From Durusdinium trenchii (Eukaryota; Sar; Dinophyceae; Suessiales; Symbiodiniaceae), in contig CAXAMN010021718.1 in the NCBI GenBank assembly GCA_963970005.1, positions 997,762 through 1,061,761 on the forward strand: 64,000 bases of DNA, in the 5' to 3' direction. The notes beneath the pieces were generated by a model that saw only the letters and a list, made by a program, of their open reading frames with translations, did not search any database and had not been told where the DNA came from. Below, piece after piece: positions 1-13,043 of this stretch (position 1 is the stretch's first letter; every line of letters starts with the position of its first letter). The position numbers and the translations under genes are program-made.

Positions 1-120
1 TGCGTTCCCGTGAAAGAAGCAGCGGAGAAACCGCGACGTGAAGCGTCTGGATTTTTCATGATGATCAGGTGGATCAGGCGATTTTTCATGAACTGGGTCA
101 GTGTGCTTACCAGGTGGTCA

Positions 121-187
121 GATACCATCCACTAGGTCACCTGGCTCCCAGTGACTGCCCTCCACCCAGACAGGATGGTCCAGGTAT
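121..187. repeat. Short inverted-repeat element, family D, copy 1
   Basis: The segment begins ACCATCC and ends with ACCCAGACAGGATGGTCCAGG next to a TA run, so its ends are roughly inverted. Related ends recur near 20248, 32989 and 60103. I infer a non-autonomous MITE-like repeat and see no coding capacity. Confidence 0.5.
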
Positions 188-321
188 ATATATACCTGCA
201 GAGGTTAAGACTTAACCGTTAAGTGACCGTAAATAGGACCCTACAGGGGTACCTATAGGATAGTCGAAAGGGTTCTTCAACCTCTGCTGGTATATGGAAT
301 TCGTGAATATTTTTCTTTCAG

Positions 322-475
322 GTTCTGAAGTTCAGCAAATCCAAGTTTTCGCCAGCGGCTAACCATGCTTGGAGCACGGAGGCAAAAGACGTACTTCCTG
401 ATAGGGACGAGACCAAAGCTGATGGCATGGAGCTGCATGGCAGACTAGCTTCCTCCACAAAGCAGTGGTTTCCAT
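322..475 (+). CDS. Candidate internal exon, unknown protein
   Basis: A 154-nt open stretch starts right after a pyrimidine-rich acceptor (TTTCTTTCAG then G) and stops at a strong donor, GTGAGTC. Read from its first base it gives 51 stop-free codons beginning VLKFSKSKFSPAANHAW. The AG-then-G acceptor is the same rule seen in the recognised genes further along. I do not recognise the protein. It could belong to a gene whose other exons lie left of the window, or be a chance open segment between good splice-like motifs. Confidence 0.4.
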
Positions 476-550
476 GTGAGTCTCTTCCCGGGCATGTTCC
501 CCTGAGATAGATCAGACATCAACCCATCATAAAACCATCACTCTTACTGT

Positions 551-591
551 AGGGTGGAGGCCATCGCTCTTAGGTTGGAGGCCATGGCTTC
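551..591 (+). repeat. 21-bp repeat, about 2 units
   Basis: Two tandem units of the form GGTTGGAGGCCATCGCTCTTA. Clusters of the same unit occur at six other places in the window on both strands. Confidence 0.8.
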
Positions 592-2973
592 TACACGCAC
601 CTCTTAATTGAAAAAGATCATCAAATCCATCAACTCCTACCATCCAGCGAGCCATACCAGACTGTTGGCCAGCCCAGCGAGGTCTCGATCTCCCGTTGCC
701 ATGCCACGATCCGCTTCAGCCGCATGGGCCGCAAGGTGGGAAGGTGCTGCGGCCCCACACACCACTTGGGAGGGGTGTTTGGGCCCCCCCACACATGGGG
801 CCAAGAGAACAACTGCAACGCACCTGGATCAGTCTGACATGGATTCCATGTAGACTTATTAGGGAGCATCTGATCTCCTACATCAAGGGCCTCTGGACCA
901 AGCAGTAGACGGAAAAACATCAGTCAGCTGATGCCGTTCAAGAGTTACAATTGAATCCAATTGGGTACCTCCGACCCACACCAGGTCTTGAGACTACAGC
1001 ATGTTAGACTCGAAAGCCCAGAAGTTCTTTCCCGACCAATTTCATCCTCTGAACTACCCATGTTTTCCACCTTAAAGATGTTCAAACATCTTGGGACCCC
1101 GAGTCGCCGTTGTTTCGAGACCCTCTCCGTGGGCGGGATCCCCGCCCGGAGCGTTCGAGCTGGTGACCGGCATGCGCCGTTTAGGGGGGGGCATTGGGTC
1201 GGGTGGGTCGGGTGCCGATTTCCTTTACGGCTTGAGACGAAAAGAACCAGGTCCAGGTTCTGGAGGACAAACCCTTTAGGCCTGAAGAGTTTTCCACTTC
1301 AAACGGATTGGTTTATGTACCTCAAGAGTCTACAGTCTATAGGTCATGGTATGTCATGGTGCAAAAACTAGTAACCATAGTGAAGCTACATAGCCAGAGC
1401 ATGTCTTTTTTTTCCTCGGCTCACCTTCGTCCCAAACAGTTGGGTGACCCTCCCGTCGAGGTGTAGGCCCAGCTCGGTCAAATGCCAATTGGAGAGAGGG
1501 GGGAACACGTATATAGGAGAAAAAAAGGCAAGCACACATTGGCACATGTTTGAGTAACTCCAGCGCAAGTGTTTGTTTTGTTTTGTTTTTTTTAGATATT
1601 AGATATCATATATATATATATATACATATTATAAATTTTATTAATATACAAATATTTTGTTCAATGGTCTACCTGGACCATCTAAGATCGTGTTCCAAAC
1701 CATGTTCCGATGCATCCCCCACACGGATCTTGGAGGGCCCAGAAAAAGGACCGCCGTCAGGCCAGCACCAAGACAAGCCAGCGCCTAAATAAAAACATAT
1801 ATATTATGATCCTATCTGAGTTGGAAGACCCTTTGACCACCGACAGGGCAACAGGGATTCACATCAAGCTTCTATCATATCATATACATCATATATGTCT
1901 CATACATCTTAGGCCCATACTCACGGCCGCACATGCCCATTGTTTCAGCAACACCAAGGTAAGGGCCAGTTTTTGCTACAGGACTCGGCGGATCTTTGCC
2001 GGTTCGTGCGGGTAGTTCTTGCAGAGTTCTGGGGGGGGCCACGCTGCTAACCATTGAACGGTGGATCTCTGTGACCTTCTGGATCGCTTCGGAGTTTTCC
2101 GGCGGACACCAGCCGAAACAGCCCAACATGACGAGGTTCAAGTTTCCATCAAGTTCCCAACTCCGAGGCCTGTCGGAATACCCCAGGCCACATGTACGAC
2201 AGCAGGGTTGTTTCAGAGTCGCATGCATTCGAGACCAAGTTTCGGGAATCCATCTGAACCATTGGAGCTGGTGCCATCCACTCTGGTCTACACTTGAAGT
2301 TGGAAGTTTTTCCTTTCCATCTCCAAGTGGTGTTCTGGAACTCGTTGTATCAGTATATATCTAAGAGTTTCAGCAGCTTTGGAACCCTTGGGGTCGCAGC
2401 ATCACAGCCTGCGCCGCCTTGTCAGGACAACAGTTCCAAGTTCGGCACACTGGTGGCGATGAAGAAACCCAAGGTTCTGGAACCAGGCGCACTGGGCTGC
2501 GCGACCCGGAACGCAGGAGCTCTGAGACTCCCTCCGCGCGGACGGACGCGCGGTCTTCACGTGTTCGGACGCGGGGACGTGGCGACTGGAGGGGTCTCCA
2601 GGTGTTCCAGACTCCAAAGACAAGCATTGATCTGGGTTAAAAACCTGGAGTGAACAGCACCACGCAATAAAACAACCTCCCAGGTAGGTCATGCACTGTA
2701 TCCTAGTCTTGACCCACAGCCATCTATTGGTTGGGACCTGGTATGACCATGAATGTCGCGACCTGGTCTTACCAGAAGGGAGGTGGTTTTGGGTTGACCC
2801 GATCCTGTTGCTACCCAGGAATGGAAGCCCTGTACCCCAGTTGTGGATGATCAGTCCCGCTCTAAGCCGGACTTCCTCAGGTCTTTGGACCCGCGAAACC
2901 CACCCCAGTCCCACCTTCGGACGGAGCCCTATAGGGTTAGGAAGAAGACATTGTGCTGATCATGAACGGATCA

Positions 2974-3022
2974 CTAGCGATGGCCTCCACCCTAGTAGCG
3001 ATGGCCTCCAACCTAGAAGCGA
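2974..3022 (-). repeat. 21-bp repeat, about 2 units, reverse orientation
   Basis: Units read TAGCGATGGCCTCCAACC, the complement of the family unit. Confidence 0.8.
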
Positions 3023-4191
3023 CATGATTTATGAGTTTTCTTACTGGCCCCACCTGCCAGTCATGGCCATGACATAAACGGATCGCTCGCCAGGCACGCG
3101 TCATGAGTTATTTTGGGTCTCCAAGTGGTCAAAAGCCGTGGGAGGTGATGGTGATCTGACAAGATCAAAATGGGTCGGGGTTTGGCTTCTAGGCAGATGA
3201 ATTACGTTACGTGTTCGACCAAGAGTGTAGGGTCTACGGTAGACCCCCCTGATAGGTTGGAAGTTGTAGCGGGTTTTTACGCCAGAAGAGGCATCCATCG
3301 ATCGATGAACAAGAAAGGCACGAGAAAGGCACCCTTCAAAGCCTGGATCGTACTGTCGACGCACAGTCTTTCACAACCCTGGAATCCCGGAAAGTATACT
3401 ATCGTGTATAGGACTTCTTCTTCCATGAATCAAGACGATGTTCGACTCGATGTTATTTTTTAACATAACACGACTACTGCGTGACTGAGTAGAGCTGGGA
3501 GTTGGACCTTGTTCTATTTATAGATGTGTATATTGGGTCTGTCCTATTACCTGTAACAGTCAGTAAACAAGCAAATCACGATTTTTAAAGAAATGCCTTT
3601 AGCAACCATCATCATCCACTGACACTGGTAATAGGATCGACCCAATGTATATATTTCTTACATTTTTCAGCTAAGCTCAGCTAGGCATCGTGCTCGTGCC
3701 TTACAGATCAAGGCTAGTTCATGACGTGCATGTGAGTCAAAACATGTCCAAAGCAACATGTCTTTTGGAACTCCCCGGTCAAACCAGCATGGTCTTGCAT
3801 GGTCTTGCCATCTACCTCTGAGCTGACGGGGATTCCCTGGTCCACTGACGGAGTGCACTCGCGCACTCACCCCACAACCCCACAACCGCTCTCCCTAACC
3901 GCACCAACCGCACCAACCGCCGCCACGCGCGGTGTGGCAACTTGCGCCAGGTGTGAACATTTCGATTCAGATGGGCCGCACGGTGTTGACCTTGTGCGCA
4001 CAGTCCGATCCCAACCAATCCACCGCGGCGCCGCCGGCGGGTCTTGGGGGTGTGGACAGGACTGGTGAGGTCATGTGAGGCCGGTGCATGAGCGAACACA
4101 GGCGAGGTGCTCGACTTAGCATCGATTTAAAATGCATCAGATCATCAGGTGATCATCAGGTGCTCATGTTTTTCATGGTGCCAGACTTCAG

Positions 4192-4341
4192 GTCTTGTAA
4201 TTCCGGAGAGTTTGAGCAACCCGCCAGTGTTTCCCGCTTCCCGCTTCGCCAGTCCTGGCTTTGCACGCAGAAGAGTCGCCAGTCATCGCCAGGCGAACGC
4301 CCTGAATGCGCTGCCTGCTGGTGGAAGTGCGCAGGCGAGAA
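4192..4341 (+). CDS. Candidate internal exon, unknown protein
   Basis: An open segment follows CTTCAG then G and ends near AGAAGTGTCC, which holds two overlapping GT donors. The frame reads LVIPESLSNPPVFPASRF and continues, rich in Ser, Ala, Pro and Arg, which would suit a targeting peptide or disordered linker. There is no family match. The reverse strand is also open here, so coding status is uncertain. Confidence 0.3.
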
Positions 4342-4636
4342 GTGTCCGTCCTAACATCTGAGATACACTCCTTGAAACCATCGGCAAACGGCCCAGTTCG
4401 TTCGGATTGACCATGTTCCGGACACCAGCTTGAGCTGGTGGTCCTATGTTTTCCTCTTCCATGATGAGGCTGAGGGAGGGTATCTCTAGAAGCCACATGT
4501 TTGATGAGGTTGCGAACGCCAGCACGGTCTGCTCTCCAACCCACACGATCTCCAGAACGTCCACGGAAGCATGGATGGTGCACCGGCTAGTTAAGAGTTC
4601 CTGGTATCTGGGTTCATGCCAATTCATGTCGTTTTG

Positions 4637-4748
4637 CCCAGACGCGACCCTGGACCCGAACCAACTGCTACATGTTGGTTCGGTCCAAGACCCTAGTTGT
4701 GAGGGTCCAAACCCTAGCGAACTGAGGGTCCTTTCTGAGCCTTTGGGT
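4637..4748 (+). repeat. MITE-like element family B, copy 1
   Basis: Starts CCCAGACGCGACCCTGGACC and ends GAGCCTTTGGGT, about 112 bp. It is nearly identical to 7328-7440, and part of it recurs inverted at 19537-19600. Confidence 0.75.
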
Positions 4749-5468
4749 GATGGTTGTATCTCACAGCCACTCCGACCCCGGGTCAACAACCACCGTTGGT
4801 CAGGTCAACGACCGATGGTCAGGTCGGTTGTGGCACTCCGCACTCATCTCCGGTACACTCCGCACTCGTTCTGACGACGTGGATGGCATGGATGGCCCCT
4901 GAAAGGATATATAACCATATAAGAATCCATGTTCATCCATACCCAACAGGTGGTGAACTCACTCAACGTTAGCCCATGATAGTGTTTCAAGGAGTGTAGC
5001 TTGTTGATTGAAACGATCGAGTCTGCAGCGAGATCGGTCAATCGACCGAATTCCCGTGATGTACAGGACATGAACGAGCAACTCATCTCACTATCCTTCG
5101 CTGGATCTGATGATCACATTGGACCCTACCCAGGAAGTTTGTGGATCATCTGCAGATTACCACCCTTCTTTGAGGGATTGGGGAAGGTGGAAGGTTCGTT
5201 TCAACTGACTTTGTCAGGGATGGACTGCAGCTCGTTGGATAACCCTTTAGCCTTCTTTGAGGTGGAGACTTCGCTTCACTTTAAATCTAGTTCGGGTCTG
5301 TTCGTGGAACTGACATGAACTGACGTCATGGAGTCTGACTATATTGTTTTATGATGCTTTTTATATTACAAATCGGCTTGTTAACATGATGATCATGGTG
5401 CATCGACTATGATTTTGGACACACATCGGCTTTCAACATGATTCTCATGGTGCATCTACCGAACCCAG

Positions 5469-5568
5469 GACGTGCTTTCGTTTTCCCGGTTCCGCCACGC
5501 CAGGACGAGCGAGCCTTGCGCTTGTCCCTCTTGACCCGGGGGCAGAGCGAAGGAGCGACCGAAGACTG
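5469..5568 (+). CDS. Candidate internal exon, unknown protein
   Basis: A 100-nt segment lies between an acceptor (CCCAG then GACG) and a GT donor (ACTG then GTGAAG). Reading after two leading bases gives RAFVFPVPPRQDERALRLSL and stays open to the donor. The base composition is GC-rich compared with its flanks, as in the recognised exons. No family was recognised. Confidence 0.35.
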
Positions 5569-6751
5569 GTGAAGTGACTGGGTGATGTGGAGGTGTTTTC
5601 TATTTTTTACTTCTCTACGGTCTAGCCGGCAGCCTACTGTGGAGGTGGGAAAGATCTGGAAAGGCTGGGCATGAAGATGAACACGTCCGAGCCTGAAGAT
5701 CCAACGTCCGGGGAAGACGTCCTGAATCTCCACCTGCCAGATCTTCCAGTTCCAACGAAGTGATTTCATTGACCGTCCAGGTCCGGCGGACTCCGAGTCT
5801 GACCGTCCAGCCACATAGCCACGTGAATTCCATGTCTCCATTGGATGAATTTGTGACCTTCTATGACCAGGTCAAGACTTAGACCCCCAGACACTGTCAT
5901 GTACCAATGTAGATCGTCGGTCCCTGTCTTGTGGAGCTGGAGATGGATCTTGTCTTCAACTCAATGCCTCGGGTCTTTCTCTCCGATCTGCCAGGACAAG
6001 CTAAGGAAGAGGAAGAAGCTGGTTGAGACAGTCTCACCCACCGTCTCGGGTGATAGGACAAGACCGAGAGATGTGGAGAGAGGCAAGTGGACAGGTCAGA
6101 TTGACGGTCAGTCAACTGGTAGGGGAACCTTGGAAGATCTTGGAACATGATCACTCGGAGGTGGACAGACGAGAAGCAACTCTGGGTTTTGAAAAAACCC
6201 AAGAGTGGGTCCCGCCAGTACTTGACTGGTCCCCCTTGCATAGTTCCTGATTTTTGTTTGGTGCTTTCAAGTTTCAAGTTATAGTTTCAATTGCTCTTAT
6301 GACTTATGAACTCTTCAGGTGGGTTGAAATCACACCAGATCTTTATATTTTATGCATTCCAATATCTCCTTCGGCCAACCTTTCGGGGATTTGGTCCTCC
6401 GCACACTGCGAGACCATTTTGCAGCATTCGGAGTACAAGATGCACCATCCATAAATGGGTGTGTATTTTGGAGACGCCCAACCCATGGGTTTTGGTCTAT
6501 TTTTCTTCCATATCCAAGTTCCTTTTTTTTGGAGGTTTCCCCATGTCAAAACACCCTTCATCCTTCCCACAAGTTTGGAATCAGGCGTTCTTCTCGTTCG
6601 CACCAGCACCATCATGGTCGACCCATCACACGAGGCGTTCGCCCCAGGGTGCCCCAAAAGTAAGGCACCACCGTCCGGTGCGGCACGCGGACCACGCCGT
6701 GCGTCCGCTGGACTCACGGCCCACGACAAATGCTCGTTGACGCATGCGAAA
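5569..6751. other. No recognised gene
   Basis: There are only short overlapping frames on both strands, with no exon borders of convincing quality and no repeat seen more than once in the window. Confidence 0.4.
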
Positions 6752-7045
6752 ATGGCCGCAGATCAGTTTCTACATGCTATCCAGGGATATTTACTTTGGA
6801 AGGATTGTTGTTACATCTATGGCCGAACAAAGAACAAGGGCCCCGCACTGCGATCGAAAGTCAAAGAAAGGCAAGTTGGGCCTCGCACTGCACTTAAACG
6901 TGCGGCAGAAACTGCCCTAGATCGAGAGTCACTTTCGCCGCTCGAATGGGCGGCCTGTGAGGCGGCTGGATCTATTGAATCGGCTGAACGAAGAACGACA
7001 GCTAGCTACCATGCTTTAGCCCGAATCTCGACGGTCGAGGCTTAA
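6752..7045 (+). CDS. Unidentified 97-codon open frame
   Basis: From an ATG at 6752 the frame runs to TAA at 7043-7045 and is open further upstream to 6455. The protein starts MAADQFLHAIQGYLLWKD, contains two Cys (CC) followed by YIYGRTKNKG, and ends in an Ala-rich, charged helix-like stretch (LKRAAETALDRES, then EWAACEAAGSIESAERR). The composition looks more coding-like than the flanks. I recognise no family. It could be the last exon of a host gene, since a stop is in frame, or a remnant of a mobile element. Confidence 0.35.
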   Translation: MAADQFLHAIQGYLLWKDCCYIYGRTKNKGPALRSKVKERQVGPRTALKRAAETALDRESLSPLEWAACEAAGSIESAERRTTASYHALARISTVEA

Positions 7046-7327
7046 CCCTGTTCCGTTTTTCCCGGAATCCAAAAAAGGAACCTTAGACATCCTTAAGATC
7101 CTTAGATCCGTAGACAATATTAAAAAAATATGTTGACAATGACTTGTTATATAATTTATATAATTTGCACGTTGCCGCGGACCTTTGACGTTCTTTAGGC
7201 GTATCTTTGACGAGTCAATGTTGAGAGCGACTGGTTCTCCTGGCCGTGATGATGGCTGTGACCGACGCGATTCGAACCGAACCGAAGATGATTTGCGAAA
7301 AAGGGGAAGACCATGGGAGGACTACTA

Positions 7328-7440
7328 TACCCAGACGCGACCCTGGACCCGAACCAACTGCTACATGTTTGAGGTCTTGGACCCTAGTTGTGAGGGTCAA
7401 AACCCTAGCGAACTGAGGGTCCTTTCTGAGCCTTTGGGTA
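7328..7440 (+). repeat. MITE-like element family B, copy 2
   Basis: Bounded by TA on both sides (TA-CCCAGACGCG at the left, CCTTTGGG-TA at the right), 113 bp including the flanks. The CCCA and TGGG ends are inverted. It closely matches 4637-4748. Confidence 0.75.
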
Positions 7441-7623
7441 GTAACAAGGACGCTACTAGAGGTAGTCCATCCCTTAGAGGTTCGAAAAACACGACGGAAA
7501 CGGGTTCGGCGTGAGCTCAGCGGTGAAACCAGCTGGCTTTTCAGTCGGATCGGATGGCTGGGGTGGTTCCGTGATCGGGTTGGGGTGCCACAGCCGCTAA
7601 CTCCTGGCGTTTTCATCTCAAAG

Positions 7624-7807
7624 GACGTCGTTCGGCCGGGCCGGCCCTGCCTCTTCCCTGCCTAACATGATTTCGGTGGGGACACTTCGTGTGAGAGAGA
7701 GTCCAAGCCAGGGCAAGCAATCCGGAGATGGAAGCAGAAGAAGAATGCCGGACATCCCCAAGCCGTGCAGCCCAAAAAGCGCTCCAAGCGCCCAAGCCAC
7801 TGTAGAG
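7624..7807 (+). CDS. Candidate internal exon, unknown protein
   Basis: An open 184-nt segment lies between TCAAAG-G and a possible GC donor (GTAGAG then GCATGA). After one leading base the frame reads TSFGRAGPASSLPNMISVG, then a Ser/Pro/Lys/Arg-rich stretch. The minus strand is open as well. No family was recognised. The Ser/Pro-rich content suggests a disordered region if it is coding. Confidence 0.3.
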
Positions 7808-10800
7808 GCATGAAGTAAATGCCCGGTGCACCGAGGCCTTTTTCTGCTCGACTCTCTCAACACCCCAGACGTGGCTTCCTGGGCGTCAAAGAAGACGTCG
7901 CACGGAACCACGGCACCCGGAGCAAGGTTTCCCCGGAGCAACTCAGAGCGGGTCAATGAAGAGAAAGTGGCAGATGACATGGAACACATGAAACGAGATG
8001 GGGTTCTGAACCCATCAATTCATGACTTTACTATTCGGATCAATTCATCAGTGTGTGTCGAGCCCGCAGTCCAGAGTTTGCCCGCGGCCCGTAGAGGAAA
8101 GTAGACCGCATGGCCTTGCTGTAAAGCTCTCCATGCGAAGCGGCGTGTTTTCACACGTGCGGACGACTCGGTCCGCGCCTAATGGTTGTGAACACGTGCC
8201 CTGCATTGATGGCTGACCTGGCTGGCCTCCCTTGTGTTCTCACATCATCATCGGCAAAAAAGAAACACATGAGCTAGAGATCTTCCGGTTTGTTTTGGGG
8301 GCGTGGCATGGTGAGCTGGAAGACCTGTTGGAACTATGAGGAAATGAGCTATGCCATGCGCAGAACATACTCTACCACCTCCACTCAAGTGGGACTACCG
8401 GTACCGGACATCCCTTTTGAAGGTGGTAGATGTTCATTCAACTAAGGCAGTTCGGTTCGGCCTTCGACCATCCCCGGCTATCCAACAAAGGGATGACATG
8501 GGATGACCCGACTCTCATTTGTCACTCCAAATGTTTTTCAGTTGTTTTTTTTGAATGGAGACCATTGCATCTGGTTTGTTATAGTCACTCCGTCACTCGG
8601 GAGACTGTCATCTCATCATCTTCGACGTCATCTTCGACGTTTCTCCTCTTTTCGGACGACGATGTTCTTTTTACGGAACGACGGGAGGCCGCCAGAAGTG
8701 GGGGAAGGGGGCCGAGATGGATCTCGACAATCCTGGTTTGGTCAGCTTTGGAGTACAAAAGGGCGCTGCTTCTCTTTTCGCAGCGGGAAGGAGTGTGAAT
8801 TCAGCGGCCTGGCGCTGCTTCTCTTTTCGCATCACCATTTTGTACAGTTTGGTAGTCTACAGATGAAGATCTTTGGTAACACACCGGTTGTTTGGGAAAA
8901 GATAACATAATCATTTATAAATCAATGGTGGTTGGAAATAGGGTATAAACTCAGACCATCCCTTGACTTGAGGAGCGGTTGACGCACGTGGGGTTCACCA
9001 CGTGCACGGCAAAAGAACATAGGTTTGTCCTCTCAAGGGCTCTAAGAACCGCGCACTGGATGGACCACAAGAGATCTAACACCAGAATTCATGTGGCTCA
9101 AAGACCCAGTCCCAAAGAGGTACCGACCATTCAAGTAATGGTTCTTCCAGTTTCCCTTGAAGACCACCGGAACATTGAGATGTCACACGCTCTGTTTTTT
9201 CTATTCGTCGATCTGTGGAAGTGGAAGGCAAGGACGATGTCACAGGTCACAGGTCACAGCACAGCCGGTCTTACCGTGTGACGGCGAGAGTTGTTCCGGC
9301 CGGAGGCTCGGCCGCTTGGCCTTCGAACAAGAACGCTACTAGGAGCTAAAGGGAATACCTAGCCGTGCCTACTAGAACGCTACCCTACTACTCGTAGGGG
9401 GTCCTGGCCTTTCAAACGGAACCGGCATCGCTCCCGATACCGGGATGCGTGGTCTCGCGAGTCCGTACATCGACATGTGGCTGAAGCAGAATGCCGACAC
9501 CAAGTATAGCAGAAGACCAGACACCAGGTGTTTAGAAGCTGCGAGACCGGACACCAAGTATAGCAGCTCCTTTCAGTCAAACAGTGCATCTATGACATCG
9601 TCGGACGCACGAGAGTACACCCGCACGAGAGTCTGAGACACCTCGTGTATGTACTAGTACTGTAGCCGAACCGGAGCGGACACCCGCCAGAACTGAACAC
9701 TGAGATCTCGCACGAGGATCTTCCACCACGATGTCCAACGGAAAGCTCTGAGGGTTGGGGCTTTGCACAACGAGGATCTTCCACCACGTCGACATCTGTC
9801 TCACAGCCCAGACACATGTCTAACCCACGCCTCGGTATAGACCTCCCGTCGGTTCCGACGAAAGCAGACACTTTCATGGCCTGCGATTTCTCGCGCTGAC
9901 AGCGACCGCGGAAACTTCCCATGGCACTGGCGCTGGCTCGGGTGACCAAGACACCCATCGTTCGAGGCATTTGGGTGTGTAATTTAATAGGGAGACCGAG
10001 AGACCTCCACAACCAATCAGCTTTGGTCTATTTCTCGTCTCCCTATTCTACAAAACGGTGTACCCATTTGTCGCTGGAAAAGGAGGTGAAATGTTTCTTT
10101 TTTTGGCTGACACGGTGTCAGGTACACCTATTCTAGATTCGCGAAGGGACGACGCAGATCCCGACACCATTTTTTCACAGTACTCCCAAACATTTGAGTG
10201 AACAACTCCGAGTTTCGGAGTGGTTTTCCACTCATGGCACTCACCCCAAACAGTGTTCAGAACTCACAGCGAACGCACCACGAACCGAGGCTTCAAGCTT
10301 GCCCGGCTCCACGCGCGGCGGACAACCGAAGGGGAACTCTGTGCGGCTCCACGCCTGCGCGGACGGCGCACCGGGTGGGAGTGAAGATGAGAGCGCCACA
10401 TGGGACCGTGGGAATCCCGACCTCTGGCGGATCGCGACGTGTCGTTCTTTTTCCCTCGAATTTTATGCCAGGACCCGACGATAAACAGGTCAATTGAGAC
10501 CTGTCAGGGTCCAACAACCCTCAACGAACAGCCTGTTAGGGTGCTGGTGGGGGAATAGTCACTATAGTTCCATCTATAGTTCCATCTATAGTTCTATTTT
10601 TCGCGACTTCGGAACCAGCCAACCCAAGGACATGAAACCGATTCAGATAGCTGATCTCTGAGAATCCCTTCGTTCCATAGTGGTCCCCAAATAGATATTG
10701 GCAGGGTGTCCAATACATTTTGAACAGGATTTTACTATTTTCTAATATTTTCTATCTATACATGGGATCTATATATGGAAATATATACCAAACACCTCGG

Positions 10801-11185
10801 CACGAAGTGAATCTTTTGAACTCCCTAGCTGTGGAGTCTGCGACTCCACGTCAGGAGATGTCGGACGTGCATGGTCGGACGTACATATAGCTCTGTTTGG
10901 ATGCCCCATGTTCGAAGGCGAGGTCAACACACACACAGAGACACACCTGTATGAAAGTTCGCATGAAACCCTGGGGTTCTACCGACCCTTCAAGTAGACA
11001 TACAAGAGAGTCCAATCACCGTACCTCACAGGGTGGCAAGTTGATCCATGTAGAAACATTCCTCCAGGTGTTCCGAACTCGTTGACCTTCCACACCTTCC
11101 ACAAGTTGAAAAGAGTTGTCCAGAATCAAATCCAAAACAGATCGCATGAGAACCCCGTCGTTCGTTCTCCTCGCGTGCTGCGGAG
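7808..11185. other. No recognised gene
   Basis: The stretch contains a 21-base direct duplication (GGCGCTGCTTCTCTTTTCGC at about 8760 and 8811), a second open segment at about 7872-7990 that may be coding, and repeated GAGGATCTTCCACCACG near 9714 and 9772. Nothing is assignable. Confidence 0.4.
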
Positions 11186-11236
11186 GTGCTCGCGGAGGCG
11201 CTCGCTTCAGGTCAAACCTGGCGCTGGGAACTGCAG
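11186..11236 (+). CDS. Candidate 51-nt microexon, unknown protein
   Basis: A 17-codon open segment, VLAEALASGQTWRWELQ, is bounded by GCGGAG then G and a GT donor (CTGCAG then GTGGGC), in phase 0 at both ends. Size and borders match the recognised exons further right. No family can be assigned from so short a piece. Confidence 0.35.
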
Positions 11237-12934
11237 GTGGGCTGGGTCGGTAGAGGCTGCCCAAGACGCCCAAGAGTGGTAGCCCAAGCACATTTGACAT
11301 TGGCCCATCCCATACCATCCCTGATCTCTCCTTTGAACTATATCATATTCATAGGCGGCCAGGGCCATATATAGCCTAACTAGCATACCCTCCCTCCAGA
11401 CATGTTAGTGAACTCTTCACCCCCATGTGATCTAGTTTCAAGGGGCCGTGTATGGCCATGCCATCTACTCATTCGATCTCGTTTCAGGGAGTGACTGATC
11501 CGCAAATACGGCAGGCAACGAAAGACAGGTGGTCTCTGGGATATCGCAGGCAACGAAAGACAGGTGGTTGTTTGGTTTCGGAGGTGTTTGGAAACCCATG
11601 GCAGGAGATATACTCCCTGGAATCATCATGATTACGTGGAGTGAAAACCACCACGTTTGGAGGACTCGGACACATGTCATCCAGGTCGAGCCCTTTGCAT
11701 GATTTCGGGGAGCGTATCGATCCTGAGGGACTCATCGGTCTAATCTTGGTTGGGAGGGGCGCCATCATGGCGCAAGAAGATCCCCAAACTACTTGGTGGC
11801 CCCCCCTCAAAGAAATCATTTGAGTTTCAGCATGCATTGGATTGAGTGGAGTTTTTGTACCCTTTTGTGCTTGGGCTTTTGCTTCAACCCTGATGTTGGT
11901 TAGTCCCGCAGGTGGTGCAGGAAATGAAGATGTATACGGAACCTAGTGGCACCTCGTTGGTCTCTTTCACTTGGCTTGGCGTTAACGGGTGATTTTCTAT
12001 GAGTGAATCCCCTGGCAGCCCTGGCATGTGTTGTCCTTTTTGTTTCCGCTTCCGAAACAAGCAACTCCATCGTTCTCGCCTTCTCGACAGTGAAGATAGA
12101 CAGTGCGGACGATGGCCGACCGCGCCACGCTCGGAGAGCCGACCCAAGAGGGCCAAAAGGGATGACTTCGCGGCCATCCAAGGGGGTCAGCCGCATCCAT
12201 CGCTGGGAGAATCCAAAGCATTTTGTTTGATAGATCCCGATGATGCCACCAGGGATCTATCATGTACTGAGAGAATTGAATCTAAGAGGATTTGGGAAAT
12301 TGGAGGTCGTCTCAACCTATCAGCAGAGAGCTTGCTATTTTGGGGCTGGTAAAAACTCATTCCCAGGGAACCACTGAGCGGTTCTTTGGACATGGTCAAT
12401 TCAGAAGAGCATCAAGAAGCATCAACCACCAAGCGTGGTGTCAGAGCCACCAGGCGTGGCTGCTGCGACGACACTGGCCGCTGGTGCCGGCAGGTCGAAT
12501 GTGGCAGTTGAAGGGAAGAGCTCTTCGTTTCAGAGCTTCACGGTGCTGTTTTTTTACATGTTAAAAAAAACATGTCTTTTGTTGTTTTTACATGTGGAAG
12601 ACGTTCATTTTTTCAGCGCCTTTGCCAAGGGATTTGGGGCCCGGGTCGTTCAACCTCGAAATCCCCAACCTGGAGCCCCACCGTAGGTCGTAGCGAACGA
12701 CCTTCCAAGTACCGCCCTGACCGTCATTTCACGGCTGGGCCGGATAAGGGTCAGCCTCACCTGAATCGATCATCGAACACCACAGATCGGGCCCGTTTGG
12801 CCCGTTTGAGTATTGTATCGGGGGTGTGTATTTTTCAATAGGAAGATATCAAGGGGTTTGGTCCAATTTCCGTGAAGAGGGGGGGCGGAGCGGCGGAACT
12901 GGAAGGTCTCCGTATGTTAAAACCACACGTCGCA

Positions 12935-13043
12935 TACCCAGACACGACCCATGGGACTGCCATAGGACTGCCGCCCCATTGACCCCCAGTCAACCACCCC
13001 AACTGATTGGTAAATATACCAGTCCCATGGAGTGTCTGGGATA
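12935..13043 (+). repeat. MITE-like element family I, copy 1
   Basis: Terminal inverted repeats: CCCAGACACGACCCATGGGA at the left, and the complement of CCCATGGAGTGTCTGGG at the right, flanked by TA. About 109 bp, no coding capacity. A diverged copy is at 39794-39930. Confidence 0.75.

Larger units (their letters stand above)
476..4191. other. No recognised gene; repeat-rich
   Basis: Open frames here are short and show no family resemblance. The stretch holds two 21-bp repeat clusters (551-591 and 2974-3022), an AT run near 1607-1625, and a GC-rich patch at 2500-2600 with no clear exon borders. Confidence 0.5.
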
